A stretch of DNA of 64,000 nucleotides from DASUWK01 sp036378435 (GTDB lineage Bacteria; Chloroflexota; Dormibacteria; Dormibacterales; Dormibacteraceae), in NCBI GenBank assembly GCA_036378435.1, contig DASUWK010000059.1, forward strand, positions 62,001 through 126,000, read 5' to 3'. A program made the translations under genes and the position numbers. Shown here piece after piece: positions 8,132 through 15,771 of the stretch. Numbering within the stretch: the stretch's first letter is position 1; each line of letters begins with the position of its first letter. The notes below the pieces were generated by a model. It ran no database searches, had not been told where the DNA came from, and saw only the letters and a list, made by a program, of their open reading frames with translations.

Positions 8132-9640
8132 ATGCGTAACCTGGCGCGCCTGGCGGAAGCGTCATTCGAGCGACTCGGCGACCGCGAGTCCCTGTTCTTC
8201 GAAGGCCAGACCTACCGCAGCGGCGACCTTTTCGAGCGTTCCCGGCGCCTGGCAGGCGGGCTGATCGAGCTCGGCGTCAAGCCGGGCGACCGCGTCGTGG
8301 TCAGCATGGCGAACTCGCCCGACGTCGGAACGACTTACAGCGCGCTCTGGCGCGCGGGCGCCGCGATCACCCCCGCGATGTTCCTGCTCACGCAGGCCGA
8401 GGTGCGTCACATCCTCGAGCACTCGGAGGCCGTCGGCGTCGTCACGAGCCCTGAGCTGCTCGCGCACGTCAAAGGCGCGGCCGAGGGCGTTGAGAGCGTC
8501 CGCTGGATCGCGAGCAGCGGGCCGGTCGAGGACGGGGTCGTGGCCTTCGATGAGCTCGCGCAGTCGGAGCCCGCGTCAATAGTGGACGTGGATGACGCGG
8601 CGATGGCGGCGCTCATGTACACGGGCGGCACCACCGGCCGCGCGAAGGGCGTGGTGCTTTCCCACGAGAACCTCTGGTACTGCGGTCACAGCGCTTGGGA
8701 GTCCGGCTACGAGCCCGACATCAACCGCACGCTGATCCCGCTCCCGCTGGCGCACTCCTATGGGCTGATCGTCAATGTCGTCGGCCTGCACTCGCCTGAG
8801 CCGGGATTCGCGGTCCTGCAGCGGTGGTTCGATCCGGCGGAGTGGCTGCGCCTGGCGCAGGAGCACCGGGTCCAGGTGTCGACGGTCGTGCCGTCGATGA
8901 TCCAGATGCTGCTCCAGCAGCCGCTCGAGGACTTCGACCTCTCAGCGTTGAAGTACCTGGTGTCGGGTGCGGCGCCCCTCGCGCTGGAGGTGGTGCACGA
9001 GATCGAGCGGCGCATCCCGAGCATGACGGTGCGCGAGGGGTACGGCCTCACCGAGTCCGGCGCCGTGATCAGCACCAACCCGCCGCACGGCCGGCGGCTC
9101 GGGTCCGTCGGCAAGGTCATCCCGGGCTACGAGGTGCGCATCGTCGACGACACCGATCAGAACGTTCCCGCCGGTGAACCCGGCGAGATCATCTGCCTGG
9201 CTCGCGGCGTGATGCGCGGCTACTGGAAGTCACCGGAGCTCAGCGCCGAGGTGCTGCGCGACGGCTGGCTGCACACCGGCGACATCGGCCGCTTCGACGA
9301 CGACGGGTTCCTCTACGTCGTCGACCGCAAGAAGGACCTGATCATCCGCGGCGGCTTCAACGTCTTCCCGCGGGACGTGGAAGACGCGCTCCTGGAGCAC
9401 CCGGCCGTAGGCGCGGCCGCGGTCGTGGGGAGGCCGGACGACCGTCTGGGCGAGGAGGTGGTCGCCTATGTGTCGCTGCGGGCGGGCCAGCAGGCGACGC
9501 CCGAAGAGCTCATCGAGTTCGCCAAGGCGCGCGTCGGCCGCCACAAGTACCCGCGAGAGGTGGTCCTCCTGGACGCGATCCCGCTGACGCCGGTGGGGAA
9601 GGTGGACCGCAAGGCGGTCCGCGCCCTGGTCAGGGCGTAG
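8132..9640 (+). CDS. AMP-dependent acyl-CoA synthetase/ligase
   Basis: About 500 residues of the ANL superfamily. The P-loop-like A3 motif is YTGGTTGRAKG (around 165-180). The A5 motif is EGYGLTESG, the A7/A8 region TGDIGRFDDDGFLYVVDRKKD and the A10 lysine PVGKVDRKA. This is a complete, active-looking enzyme that adenylates a carboxylic acid and transfers it to CoA. It is divergent from the carboxyltransferase gene. TTG 8114 and GTG 8123 are alternative in-frame starts; ATG 8132 is chosen because the region upstream carries no family sequence. No clear Shine-Dalgarno site is visible. Confidence 0.92.
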   Translation: MRNLARLAEASFERLGDRESLFFEGQTYRSGDLFERSRRLAGGLIELGVKPGDRVVVSMANSPDVGTTYSALWRAGAAITPAMFLLTQAEVRHILEHSEAVGVVTSPELLAHVKGAAEGVESVRWIASSGPVEDGVVAFDELAQSEPASIVDVDDAAMAALMYTGGTTGRAKGVVLSHENLWYCGHSAWESGYEPDINRTLIPLPLAHSYGLIVNVVGLHSPEPGFAVLQRWFDPAEWLRLAQEHRVQVSTVVPSMIQMLLQQPLEDFDLSALKYLVSGAAPLALEVVHEIERRIPSMTVREGYGLTESGAVISTNPPHGRRLGSVGKVIPGYEVRIVDDTDQNVPAGEPGEIICLARGVMRGYWKSPELSAEVLRDGWLHTGDIGRFDDDGFLYVVDRKKDLIIRGGFNVFPRDVEDALLEHPAVGAAAVVGRPDDRLGEEVVAYVSLRAGQQATPEELIEFAKARVGRHKYPREVVLLDAIPLTPVGKVDRKAVRALVRA

Positions 9641-10259
9641 CCGTAGCCTCCTCCCCGGCCGGCGGGGAGGTGGCCCGAAGGGCCGGAGGGGCCTGTAGAG
9701 GGGCCGCAATCCGCCGCAGCCCAGGCGACCACCCCCAGACCTCGCCGCTGAGAGCGGCGGCCCAGAGTACAAAGGCGATAGCGCTGACCAGGAAGGCCGG
9801 CCGCACAGCGCCGTCGATGCCGGCGATGCCGACCACGGCCGCCGCCAGCAGGGCCAGGCCCGTCAGGCCGCCCAGCCAGCAGACCAGGCCGGCGAGGCCG
9901 ACCTCCGCCTCGTCCGGAGCTCCGAGCAGGGACGTCACGCCGAGCCAGATCGCGAACACGCCCAGCGGCCATGCCTCGGCAAACGTCCGGGCGGGCTCGC
10001 GGAGCACGTCCGCGACCGCGAGCGACTGCAGGACGATGAGCGTGATCAGCCCGAGCCCACCCCAGAAACCGAGGAAAAGGCCCCAGGCGGGGTAGCGCAT
10101 CGGGTGCCTGAAGAGCAGGCGCCCAAGCGGCAGGAGCAGCACCGCCCAGGCGAGCAGCAGCCACTGCACCGCGGCGACCGGCCAGCCGGTGACCTTGCCG
10201 ACCACGGCGGCGATCAGGACCGCCGCGGCCAGATACGCGTAGGCGCTCGTCCACCGCAT
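9630..10259 (-). CDS. Polytopic membrane protein of unknown function
   Basis: 209 residues with about six hydrophobic helices (e.g. AAAVLIAAVVGKVTG, LLLAWAVLLLPLG, LGFWGGLGLITLIVL, LAGLVCWLGGLTGLALLAAAVV). A Pro/Ala-rich cytoplasmic tail overlaps the 3' end of the convergent acyl-CoA synthetase by 11 bp. I do not recognise a family. It carries no signal peptide beyond the first helix and no obvious catalytic motif. Confidence 0.7.
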   Translation of the reverse strand: MRWTSAYAYLAAAVLIAAVVGKVTGWPVAAVQWLLLAWAVLLLPLGRLLFRHPMRYPAWGLFLGFWGGLGLITLIVLQSLAVADVLREPARTFAEAWPLGVFAIWLGVTSLLGAPDEAEVGLAGLVCWLGGLTGLALLAAAVVGIAGIDGAVRPAFLVSAIAFVLWAAALSGEVWGWSPGLRRIAAPLQAPPALRATSPPAGEEATATP

Positions 10260-10295
10260 GGCGGCGGCACTGTAGCACCCGGAGCCGGCGGCGCG

Positions 10296-11255
10296 CTAGG
10301 AGGCTGCCACCACTGCTTCCGCTGCCTCCTCGGCTTCGATGTCACCGGCGGTCGCCGCCTCGATCTCGGCGAGCTTCTTGCCGCGGTCGCGCTCGAGCAC
10401 CTTCATGCGCTTGTCGAACTGGGTCGCCGAGAAGGCCGCGATCTCCTCCATCGGAGTCCCGTACTCGTCGAGCGCGCCCTCTTCGTAGGCGTCGTAGAAC
10501 TCGGTGATCACGCCCATCGAATAGGGAAGGAGCTCGCGCATCCGCTGCTCCATGACCTCCCAGAGCTCCGGCTCCTCGGCGACCAGCCGGTCGATCAGGT
10601 ACACGCCGTACCGGATGTGGCGGGACTCGTCGCGCGCGATCAGGCTGACCGCTTGGAGCAGGCCCTCGAGATGGCCCTGCGGAGTGTCCATCTCCATCGA
10701 GCGGCGGAAGCCGTAGTACCCGGTCTCGGCCAGCACGCCCTCGATGATCATGTTGTAGGTCACCGAAGCGCGCACGAGCGCAGCGTTCGACTCATCGTGC
10801 TGGAGCGCGCCCAGCGCCGCGGGCAGCTCTTCGTAGAAGAGCGTCCGGTAGCTCGGCGTGAGGTACCGCTCGAGGTCGAGCGGGCCGCCCGCGACCTCGT
10901 CGAGCCAGCGACGGAAGAACTCGGTGTGCTTGGCCTCCTCCCACAGGAAGGAGGTGAGGAAGATCTCGTCCTCGATCCAGCCGCGCTTGGCCACGTTCAT
11001 GATCAGCGGCAGCAGGTCGAGCGTGACGCCCTCCTCGCCGGCCTGGAACAGGCTCAGGTTGCGAACGATGACGTCGCGCGCGAGCTCGTCCATGCCGTTC
11101 CAGGCGGCCTCGTCGGCGCTGAGATCGATGTCCATGGGGTTCCACGTGCCGAGCTTCTTGGCTTTCTGGAAGAGACGCATGGGGATCGAGTCCCACTTGA
11201 GACCGCGCGAGACCGTGGCGTAGGACTCCCGTCGGTGCTGTCCGTTTTCGCTCAT
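10296..11255 (-). CDS. R2-like ligand-binding oxidase (R2lox)
   Basis: Ferritin-like di-metal carboxylate protein related to ribonucleotide reductase R2. Known family members carry a Mn/Fe cofactor, a bound fatty acid and a Val-Tyr ether cross-link. All ligands are visible: Glu in FQAGEEGVT, EEAKH (Glu + His), Glu in NMIIEGVLAETGYYGF and DESRH (Glu + His). The cross-link valine (EEGVT) and the tyrosine of VTYNMIIEG are present too. It lacks the R2 radical-transfer C-terminus. About 319 residues from ATG 11255; ATG 11264 is an alternative. The substrate is unknown. The gene stands alone, without a ribonucleotide reductase large subunit nearby, which is normal for R2lox. Confidence 0.9.
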   Translation of the reverse strand: MSENGQHRRESYATVSRGLKWDSIPMRLFQKAKKLGTWNPMDIDLSADEAAWNGMDELARDVIVRNLSLFQAGEEGVTLDLLPLIMNVAKRGWIEDEIFLTSFLWEEAKHTEFFRRWLDEVAGGPLDLERYLTPSYRTLFYEELPAALGALQHDESNAALVRASVTYNMIIEGVLAETGYYGFRRSMEMDTPQGHLEGLLQAVSLIARDESRHIRYGVYLIDRLVAEEPELWEVMEQRMRELLPYSMGVITEFYDAYEEGALDEYGTPMEEIAAFSATQFDKRMKVLERDRGKKLAEIEAATAGDIEAEEAAEAVVAAS

Positions 11256-11427
11256 GTGCCTCATACTGTCACGCCACCGCCGTAACTGCCTACGACTTGC
11301 ATGCGTTTCAAACACATGGCACCCGGTTTCCTGCACACGTTGATCCGACTCGGGATGTTGGCCTTCGACCCTCTCGGCTCGAGGCGCCTGCGCCTCAGGC
11401 TGCGCCGGGCGTCACTGAGGTTTCAGC

Positions 11428-11459
11428 CCAAGATCAGCTAGGCCAAGATCAGCTAGGCC
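11428..11459. repeat. 15-bp tandem duplication
   Basis: CCAAGATCAGCTAGG occurs twice in perfect tandem (11428-11442, 11443-11457), followed by CC. It lies in the roughly 200-bp gap between the R2lox start and the carboxypeptidase stop. Nothing else is clear in this gap. A plus-strand frame of 41 codons from ATG 11317 ends inside the repeat but has no support. Confidence 0.7.
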
Positions 11460-11460
11460 T

Positions 11461-12645
11461 CTAGAAACCTCGAGTCAGGCGCCAGCGCTTGCCCGGCACC
11501 ACCAGTGCGCCGGCCGTGACCAGCCTGGCCTGGTAGCTCCGCGTTCCATAGGTCACGGTGAGGGTGCCCGCGTCGGTTCCGGCCGCCGCCGGGACCGCGA
11601 GCGATCTCAGCTCGTAGCTCACCACGGGCTTCGGGCCCGGCCAGACCACGATGGCCAGGTCGTGCACCGGCCGCACCCGGGCCGCCGCGCCCCACGGCGC
11701 GCTGTACTCCGCCACCGTCGCGGTGGCCGGCACTCGCCACACTCTGAGCCCCCCGGCGACGGCGTCCGCCAGCTGCGCGGTGCTGGCGAATGCGGTCGGC
11801 AGGTCGGCCACCCCCATGACCGCCGTGTAGATGGCCACCGGCAGGCCGCCCACCTGCCGCAGCGTCAAACCGACGAACGCGGCCTGGCCGTGGGGATCGG
11901 AGCCGGTCTTGATCCCGACGACGCCCTGGTGGCCCAGCTGGCTGTCGACGTTGTAGACGGTCCCCGCGACCGGTAGGTCGGTGCTGTGCGTGCCGGCGAT
12001 GTCCGCGATCACCGGCTCGGCCATCGCGACCTCGCCCAGGGCGAGCAGCTCGGTGGGAACGCTGGTCGTCTGATCGCTGACGCCGGAGGGGTCGGCGAAG
12101 TGTGTCCCGCCCTTGGAGAACAAGGCCGGCGCCTCGGCGTTCATCTTCGCGACGAAGGCGTCGACCGAGCCGGCGTCCCAGGTCGCGAGGATATCGGCGA
12201 AGTTGTTGGCCGACGGGATGAGCAGGCCCTGGAGCAGCTGCAGCTCGCTCAGCTGCTCCCCGGCGGCGACTTGGACGACCGACTCATCCGCCGCCGCCCG
12301 CCGCGAGGTGTTGTCGACGTCGGACTGCGAGATCGTCAGCTCGGGACCGCCTTGGCCTTCCGCCAGGGGATGATCGTGCAGGACCAGCAGGGCGGTCATC
12401 AGCTTGGCCGTGCTGTACATGCGCAGCGGGCCCGTCGCGCCGCCGCACGCGCCGAGGTCCCCGATGCCCTCGACAGCGACCGCTGCGGCGCCGGTCGCGG
12501 GGCAGGGCAGCGTCGGAGCAGCCGTCTCAGCGATGGGAGGCGGCAGCGCGCGAGCGGTGACCGCCGGCACCGGCCGGAAGTACTGGGTAGCCCCGGCCGC
12601 GACGACCACCAAGAGCACTCCGGCCGCGATCAGCGCTCCTCTCAC
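11461..12645 (-). CDS. D-alanyl-D-alanine carboxypeptidase-type (S11/PBP5-like) serine hydrolase
   Basis: Exported penicillin-binding protein fold. An N-terminal signal anchor (RGALIAAGVLLVVVAAG) is followed by the three active-site motifs: STAK (catalytic Ser and Lys, about residue 78), SAN in LLIPSANN (about 140) and KTG in VGIKTGSD (about 250). This fits peptidoglycan D,D-carboxypeptidase activity on the outer face of the membrane. The GTG at 12645 is chosen because it directly precedes the hydrophobic signal; the frame extends further upstream without family sequence. The gene is divergent from the DUF1003-like gene, with 55 bp between starts. Confidence 0.85.
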   Translation of the reverse strand: MRGALIAAGVLLVVVAAGATQYFRPVPAVTARALPPPIAETAAPTLPCPATGAAAVAVEGIGDLGACGGATGPLRMYSTAKLMTALLVLHDHPLAEGQGGPELTISQSDVDNTSRRAAADESVVQVAAGEQLSELQLLQGLLIPSANNFADILATWDAGSVDAFVAKMNAEAPALFSKGGTHFADPSGVSDQTTSVPTELLALGEVAMAEPVIADIAGTHSTDLPVAGTVYNVDSQLGHQGVVGIKTGSDPHGQAAFVGLTLRQVGGLPVAIYTAVMGVADLPTAFASTAQLADAVAGGLRVWRVPATATVAEYSAPWGAAARVRPVHDLAIVVWPGPKPVVSYELRSLAVPAAAGTDAGTLTVTYGTRSYQARLVTAGALVVPGKRWRLTRGF

Positions 12646-12700
12646 GCTCTCGATTCTGGAAAATGCGCACGCATCCCTACCAACTGAGGAGAAGCGCCGA

Positions 12701-13165
12701 ATGGAAGACCAGTCGCTGCACACCGACGTCCACGCCGCCGCCGAGCACCAGCCCCGGATGGTTCACCGCCACGAGGCCAGCAAGGCCGTGCATGGCGAGG
12801 GACCCGCCGCCGAGTTCAACCGCACGCTGGCGGTCTGGGTCACCAAGAACGTGGGCACAATGTGGTGCGCCTACGTCTTCACCGTCGTCGGCGTCACCGG
12901 CATCGTCGCCGCCTTGACCAACAACACCACCATCGTGCTTCTGGTCGGAGCGATCTCCGGCTACTTCCTCCAGCTGGTTCTGCTGCCGATCATCATCGTC
13001 GGCCAGAACGTCCAGGCGGAGGCGACGGACCGCCGAGCCATGGAGGATCACAAGACCCTGGTCGCGCTCCACACCATGAACAAGACTCAGCTGGAGATCC
13101 TCGAGGCGCTTCAGAAGCTCACGACGCAGCAGGACGCCGCGCTGGCGAAGATCGCCGCCAAATAG
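12701..13165 (+). CDS. DUF1003-like two-helix membrane protein
   Basis: 154 residues. ATG 12701 is preceded by GAGGAGA with good spacing. A charged N-terminal stretch rich in His and Glu precedes two transmembrane helices (AYVFTVVGVTGIVAAL and LLVGAISGYFLQLVLLPIIIV). Then QNVQAEATDRRAMEDHK and a helical C-terminus follow. The TM-loop-TM-Q.RQA.RD pattern matches DUF1003 proteins, and the second copy at 27045 has the same plan, so these look like distant paralogues. Function unknown. Confidence 0.75.
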   Translation: MEDQSLHTDVHAAAEHQPRMVHRHEASKAVHGEGPAAEFNRTLAVWVTKNVGTMWCAYVFTVVGVTGIVAALTNNTTIVLLVGAISGYFLQLVLLPIIIVGQNVQAEATDRRAMEDHKTLVALHTMNKTQLEILEALQKLTTQQDAALAKIAAK

Positions 13166-13169
13166 GGCC

Positions 13170-14903
13170 TTACGGCAGAAGCGGCGTGCTGGGGCTCGGA
13201 ACTGGCAGCGGGAACGGGCTCGGGACCAACCCGCTCGGCAGTGGCAGCGGCTGGCTGCCGCCGGAGCCGGTTCCGGTCGTCTGAGTTCCGGTCCCGGTCG
13301 ATCCGGCGCCGCTCGTGCCCGAGCCGGCGCGGCCCGAGCTGCTGCTGGTCGCGCCGGTCGTGTGACCGGACCCGCTCGATCCAGCAGTGCGATTCCCGTT
13401 GGCGACGTTCGCGCCCGCCGCGGCGGGCGCGTTGGCCTGGTGAGCGCCGGCCGCGGCGGCAGGCGGGTTCGAGAAGAAGCCCGCGATCGTGCCGGCGAGG
13501 GTGGTCGTGCCCAGCGGCACCGAGGCGATCAGCATGCCCGCGGCGACGAATGCCGCCGCCGAACCGAGGCGCAGGGCGCCCGGGGCGAGCCGTGCGCGCG
13601 GCAGGCTGGGCAGCCGGAGGATCTTCCCCTCGGCAGCCGCCGGCGCCTTCTTCGCCGCGGCGGGGGCGGCGACTGGCTCGATCTCTCCGAGCTCCGACGC
13701 CGGCACAGGCCGCGCCAGGGCGAACCCCTGGCCCAGGTCGCAGCCGAGGCCCCAGGTGGCGCGCACCAGCGTGTCGCTGTCGAGGTGGGTGGCGCAGACC
13801 TGCAGCCCCAGCGCGTGGCTGCCGGCCACGATCGAAGCCAGGGAGCCGACCTGGCGCGGGTCTTTCGCGAGGTGCACCAGCGCCGGGTCGAGCTTGAGCT
13901 CGTCGACCGGCAGACGCTCGACGGCGGCCAGAGAAGCGGGGCCCCCGCCGAAGCTGTCGACGCAGATCCGGAAGCCGGCATCGCGAAGCTCACCGAGCCG
14001 CGCCGCGGCGCCCGGGTCGAGCGTGACGGTCTCCTCGTGGACCTGGATCGTCAGCAGCGACGCGTCGGCGCCGGTCCGGGCGAGCATCTCGCGCAGGTGG
14101 GGCAGCAGCCCCGGCGACGTCAGCGTGCGGGCGCAGATCTTGACCGTGATCGGCAGCCGCCGGCCCTTGCGGACCCAGTCCGCGGCCTGGTTGGCGGCGA
14201 TCCGCAGCATCTCGAGGTCGATCTCGACCCCCAGCCGCGTCACCTGGGCCATCGGCAGGAAGGCCGCCGGCTCGAGCAGGCCGCGCTCGGGGTGATCCCA
14301 GCGGACCAGCGCCTCGACGCCGACCACCTTGCGCGTGCTCAGCTCCAGCAGCGGCTGGTAGTGGGCCACGAGGTGGCGCTCGCGAAGCGCTTCGGGCAGC
14401 TCGTGGATCACGTCCGCGCCGGGCGGGTCTTCGTCCTGCGGGTCGGCGAAGGCGAGCGGCGAGTGCGAGTTGCGCGCCAGCGTGCTGGCGACCTCGGCAT
14501 GCCGGGCCAGCCAGGCGGGCTGAGCCGCGTGGTCGGGGTAGATGGCGATGCCGACGGCGGGCTCCAGGTCCTCGATCGCGGCGGCGATGCGATCGGCGGC
14601 GCCCGCCGCGCCGTCGAAGTCGCAGCCGGGGAGGAGGATCCAGGCTTCCTGCTCGTCGGTGCACACGACGGAATCCGTCACCCGCACCACCGCGCGCAGC
14701 GCGCCCACGAGAAGAGTGCTCAGCTCGCCGCCGGCCCACGTGGGCGTGCCGGAGACAGGCCTGCCGAGTGCTACGTGCAGCACGGCCAGGCTGTCTTCCG
14801 CCTCCTGAGCCCTGGCGAGGGAATCAGCGAGGCGGGTCTGAAGCGCACTGATCATCTGGTGCACAGCCCCCTCGTGGTTACTCGGTGCCGAATGTACCAC
14901 CAA
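13170..14903 (-). CDS. Degenerate GGDEF-EAL protein with C-terminal membrane anchor and Ser/Gly/Thr/Pro tail
   Basis: 577 residues. Residues 55-152 resemble a GGDEF domain (ALRAVVRVTDSVV.....AWILLPG, VGIAIYP) whose signature has become CTDEQE. Residues 165-400 are an EAL domain. The EAL triplet (GVEALVRWDHPE), the Lys of DELKLD and the Gln of LGQGFA remain. The Asn of the N.S motif is Lys (VKICART), the metal Glu is Gln (TIQVHEE), the DDFG motif is DSFG, and the later Glu-containing loop reads CATHLDS. Cyclic-di-GMP hydrolysis is therefore unlikely; binding or a scaffold role is possible. A membrane helix near 440-475 is followed by a low-complexity tail of about 100 residues, probably outside the cell. 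The first in-frame codon is TTG 14903; ATG 14855 is also possible. Confidence 0.85.
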   Translation of the reverse strand: MVVHSAPSNHEGAVHQMISALQTRLADSLARAQEAEDSLAVLHVALGRPVSGTPTWAGGELSTLLVGALRAVVRVTDSVVCTDEQEAWILLPGCDFDGAAGAADRIAAAIEDLEPAVGIAIYPDHAAQPAWLARHAEVASTLARNSHSPLAFADPQDEDPPGADVIHELPEALRERHLVAHYQPLLELSTRKVVGVEALVRWDHPERGLLEPAAFLPMAQVTRLGVEIDLEMLRIAANQAADWVRKGRRLPITVKICARTLTSPGLLPHLREMLARTGADASLLTIQVHEETVTLDPGAAARLGELRDAGFRICVDSFGGGPASLAAVERLPVDELKLDPALVHLAKDPRQVGSLASIVAGSHALGLQVCATHLDSDTLVRATWGLGCDLGQGFALARPVPASELGEIEPVAAPAAAKKAPAAAEGKILRLPSLPRARLAPGALRLGSAAAFVAAGMLIASVPLGTTTLAGTIAGFFSNPPAAAAGAHQANAPAAAGANVANGNRTAGSSGSGHTTGATSSSSGRAGSGTSGAGSTGTGTQTTGTGSGGSQPLPLPSGLVPSPFPLPVPSPSTPLLP

Positions 14904-14961
14904 GGCTGTCGCGAAGCCTAGCGTCTAAGTTCACAAGGTCGACTGATACTGGAGAGCTGAA

Positions 14962-15771
14962 TTGCGTTCGAAAGAGCTGTTTGCGGGCGTGTTCAGCCGG
15001 CATGCAGAGGCTTACAACGCACGTCATGCGCTGATCCGGCGCTCGGGTGCCAGCCGCGGCCGTCAGCGGCTGCTCGAAAGGCTCGCTCTGCGCGGCGGCG
15101 AATCAGTGCTCGACCTGTGCTGCGGGCCGGGCAACCTCGGCGCCGAGCTGCTCGAACGCTGTCCGAATGTACGTCTGGTGGGCGCCGACCTGGCGCCGGG
15201 CATGCTCGCGGTGGCCGCGGCCGCCCTGCCCTCGGTCGATTACGTTCTGGCCGACGCGGAGGCGCTGCCCTTCCAGGCCCGAGCTTTCGGCGCGGTCGCT
15301 TGCGGTCACGGCCTTCAGTTCTGTCCCGATCTGCCGGCGGTCCTCCGCGAAGTCGGCCGCGTCTTGAGTGAGGGCGGCGTGCTGGCCGCGAGCGTGCCGC
15401 ACCTGGGACGCTCGTCCGACCGCGCAGCGCAGGTCCTCGACCACCTGCTGCCGCCGTTCCCGGACACCCCAGACCGCGCCGGCACCCTGGCCGTGGTCGC
15501 GGACCCCGATCTGTTTGCGCAAGCCGCTCGCGATGCCGGCCTTGCCGAGGCCAACGTGGAGGAGGTGGCGGGCGATGTCGTCTGGGCCACGCCGCGCGAG
15601 ATGTTTCAGCAGTCCTTCGGCTGGTGGTCCTGCGCGGTGCGCCTCGAAGGCGTCGAACCGTCGCGGCGCGAAGCGCTGCTCGACGAAGCCGTAGCGATCT
15701 TCGAGGCCGAGAACGGCTCCGGCCCGGTCGCGATCCCGGGCTCGGACCTGGTCCTCAGCGCCCGGCGCTAG
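14962..15771 (+). CDS. Class I SAM-dependent methyltransferase
   Basis: 269 residues with the UbiE/MenG-like fold. The SAM-binding motif is [16 protein letters not shown] (about 55-70), the acidic motif [10 protein letters not shown] and the post-motif [11 protein letters not shown], then [32 protein letters not shown]. The TTG start at 14962 is supported by GGAGAG seven to eight bases upstream; no ATG occurs before the core. The 3' end overlaps the convergent CoxL-type gene by 17 bp. The methyl acceptor is unknown. Confidence 0.87.
   Translation: MRSKELFAGVFSRHAEAYNARHALIRRSGASRGRQRLLERLALRGGESVLDLCCGPGNLGAELLERCPNVRLVGADLAPGMLAVAAAALPSVDYVLADAEALPFQARAFGAVACGHGLQFCPDLPAVLREVGRVLSEGGVLAASVPHLGRSSDRAAQVLDHLLPPFPDTPDRAGTLAVVADPDLFAQAARDAGLAEANVEEVAGDVVWATPREMFQQSFGWWSCAVRLEGVEPSRREALLDEAVAIFEAENGSGPVAIPGSDLVLSARR

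Noticed and set aside
11317..11442. 41-codon plus-strand gene behind R2lox
   Set aside because: No ribosome site, no recognised pattern, Arg-rich low-quality sequence; kept only as a note to the tandem repeat.
13170..14903. Active cyclic-di-GMP phosphodiesterase
   Set aside because: Several metal-binding residues of the EAL domain are replaced, so catalysis is unlikely even though the EAL triplet remains.
13362..14921. 519-codon plus-strand open frame opposite the GGDEF-EAL gene
   Set aside because: No domain pattern, extreme Arg/Gly content, and the minus strand carries clear EAL motifs.
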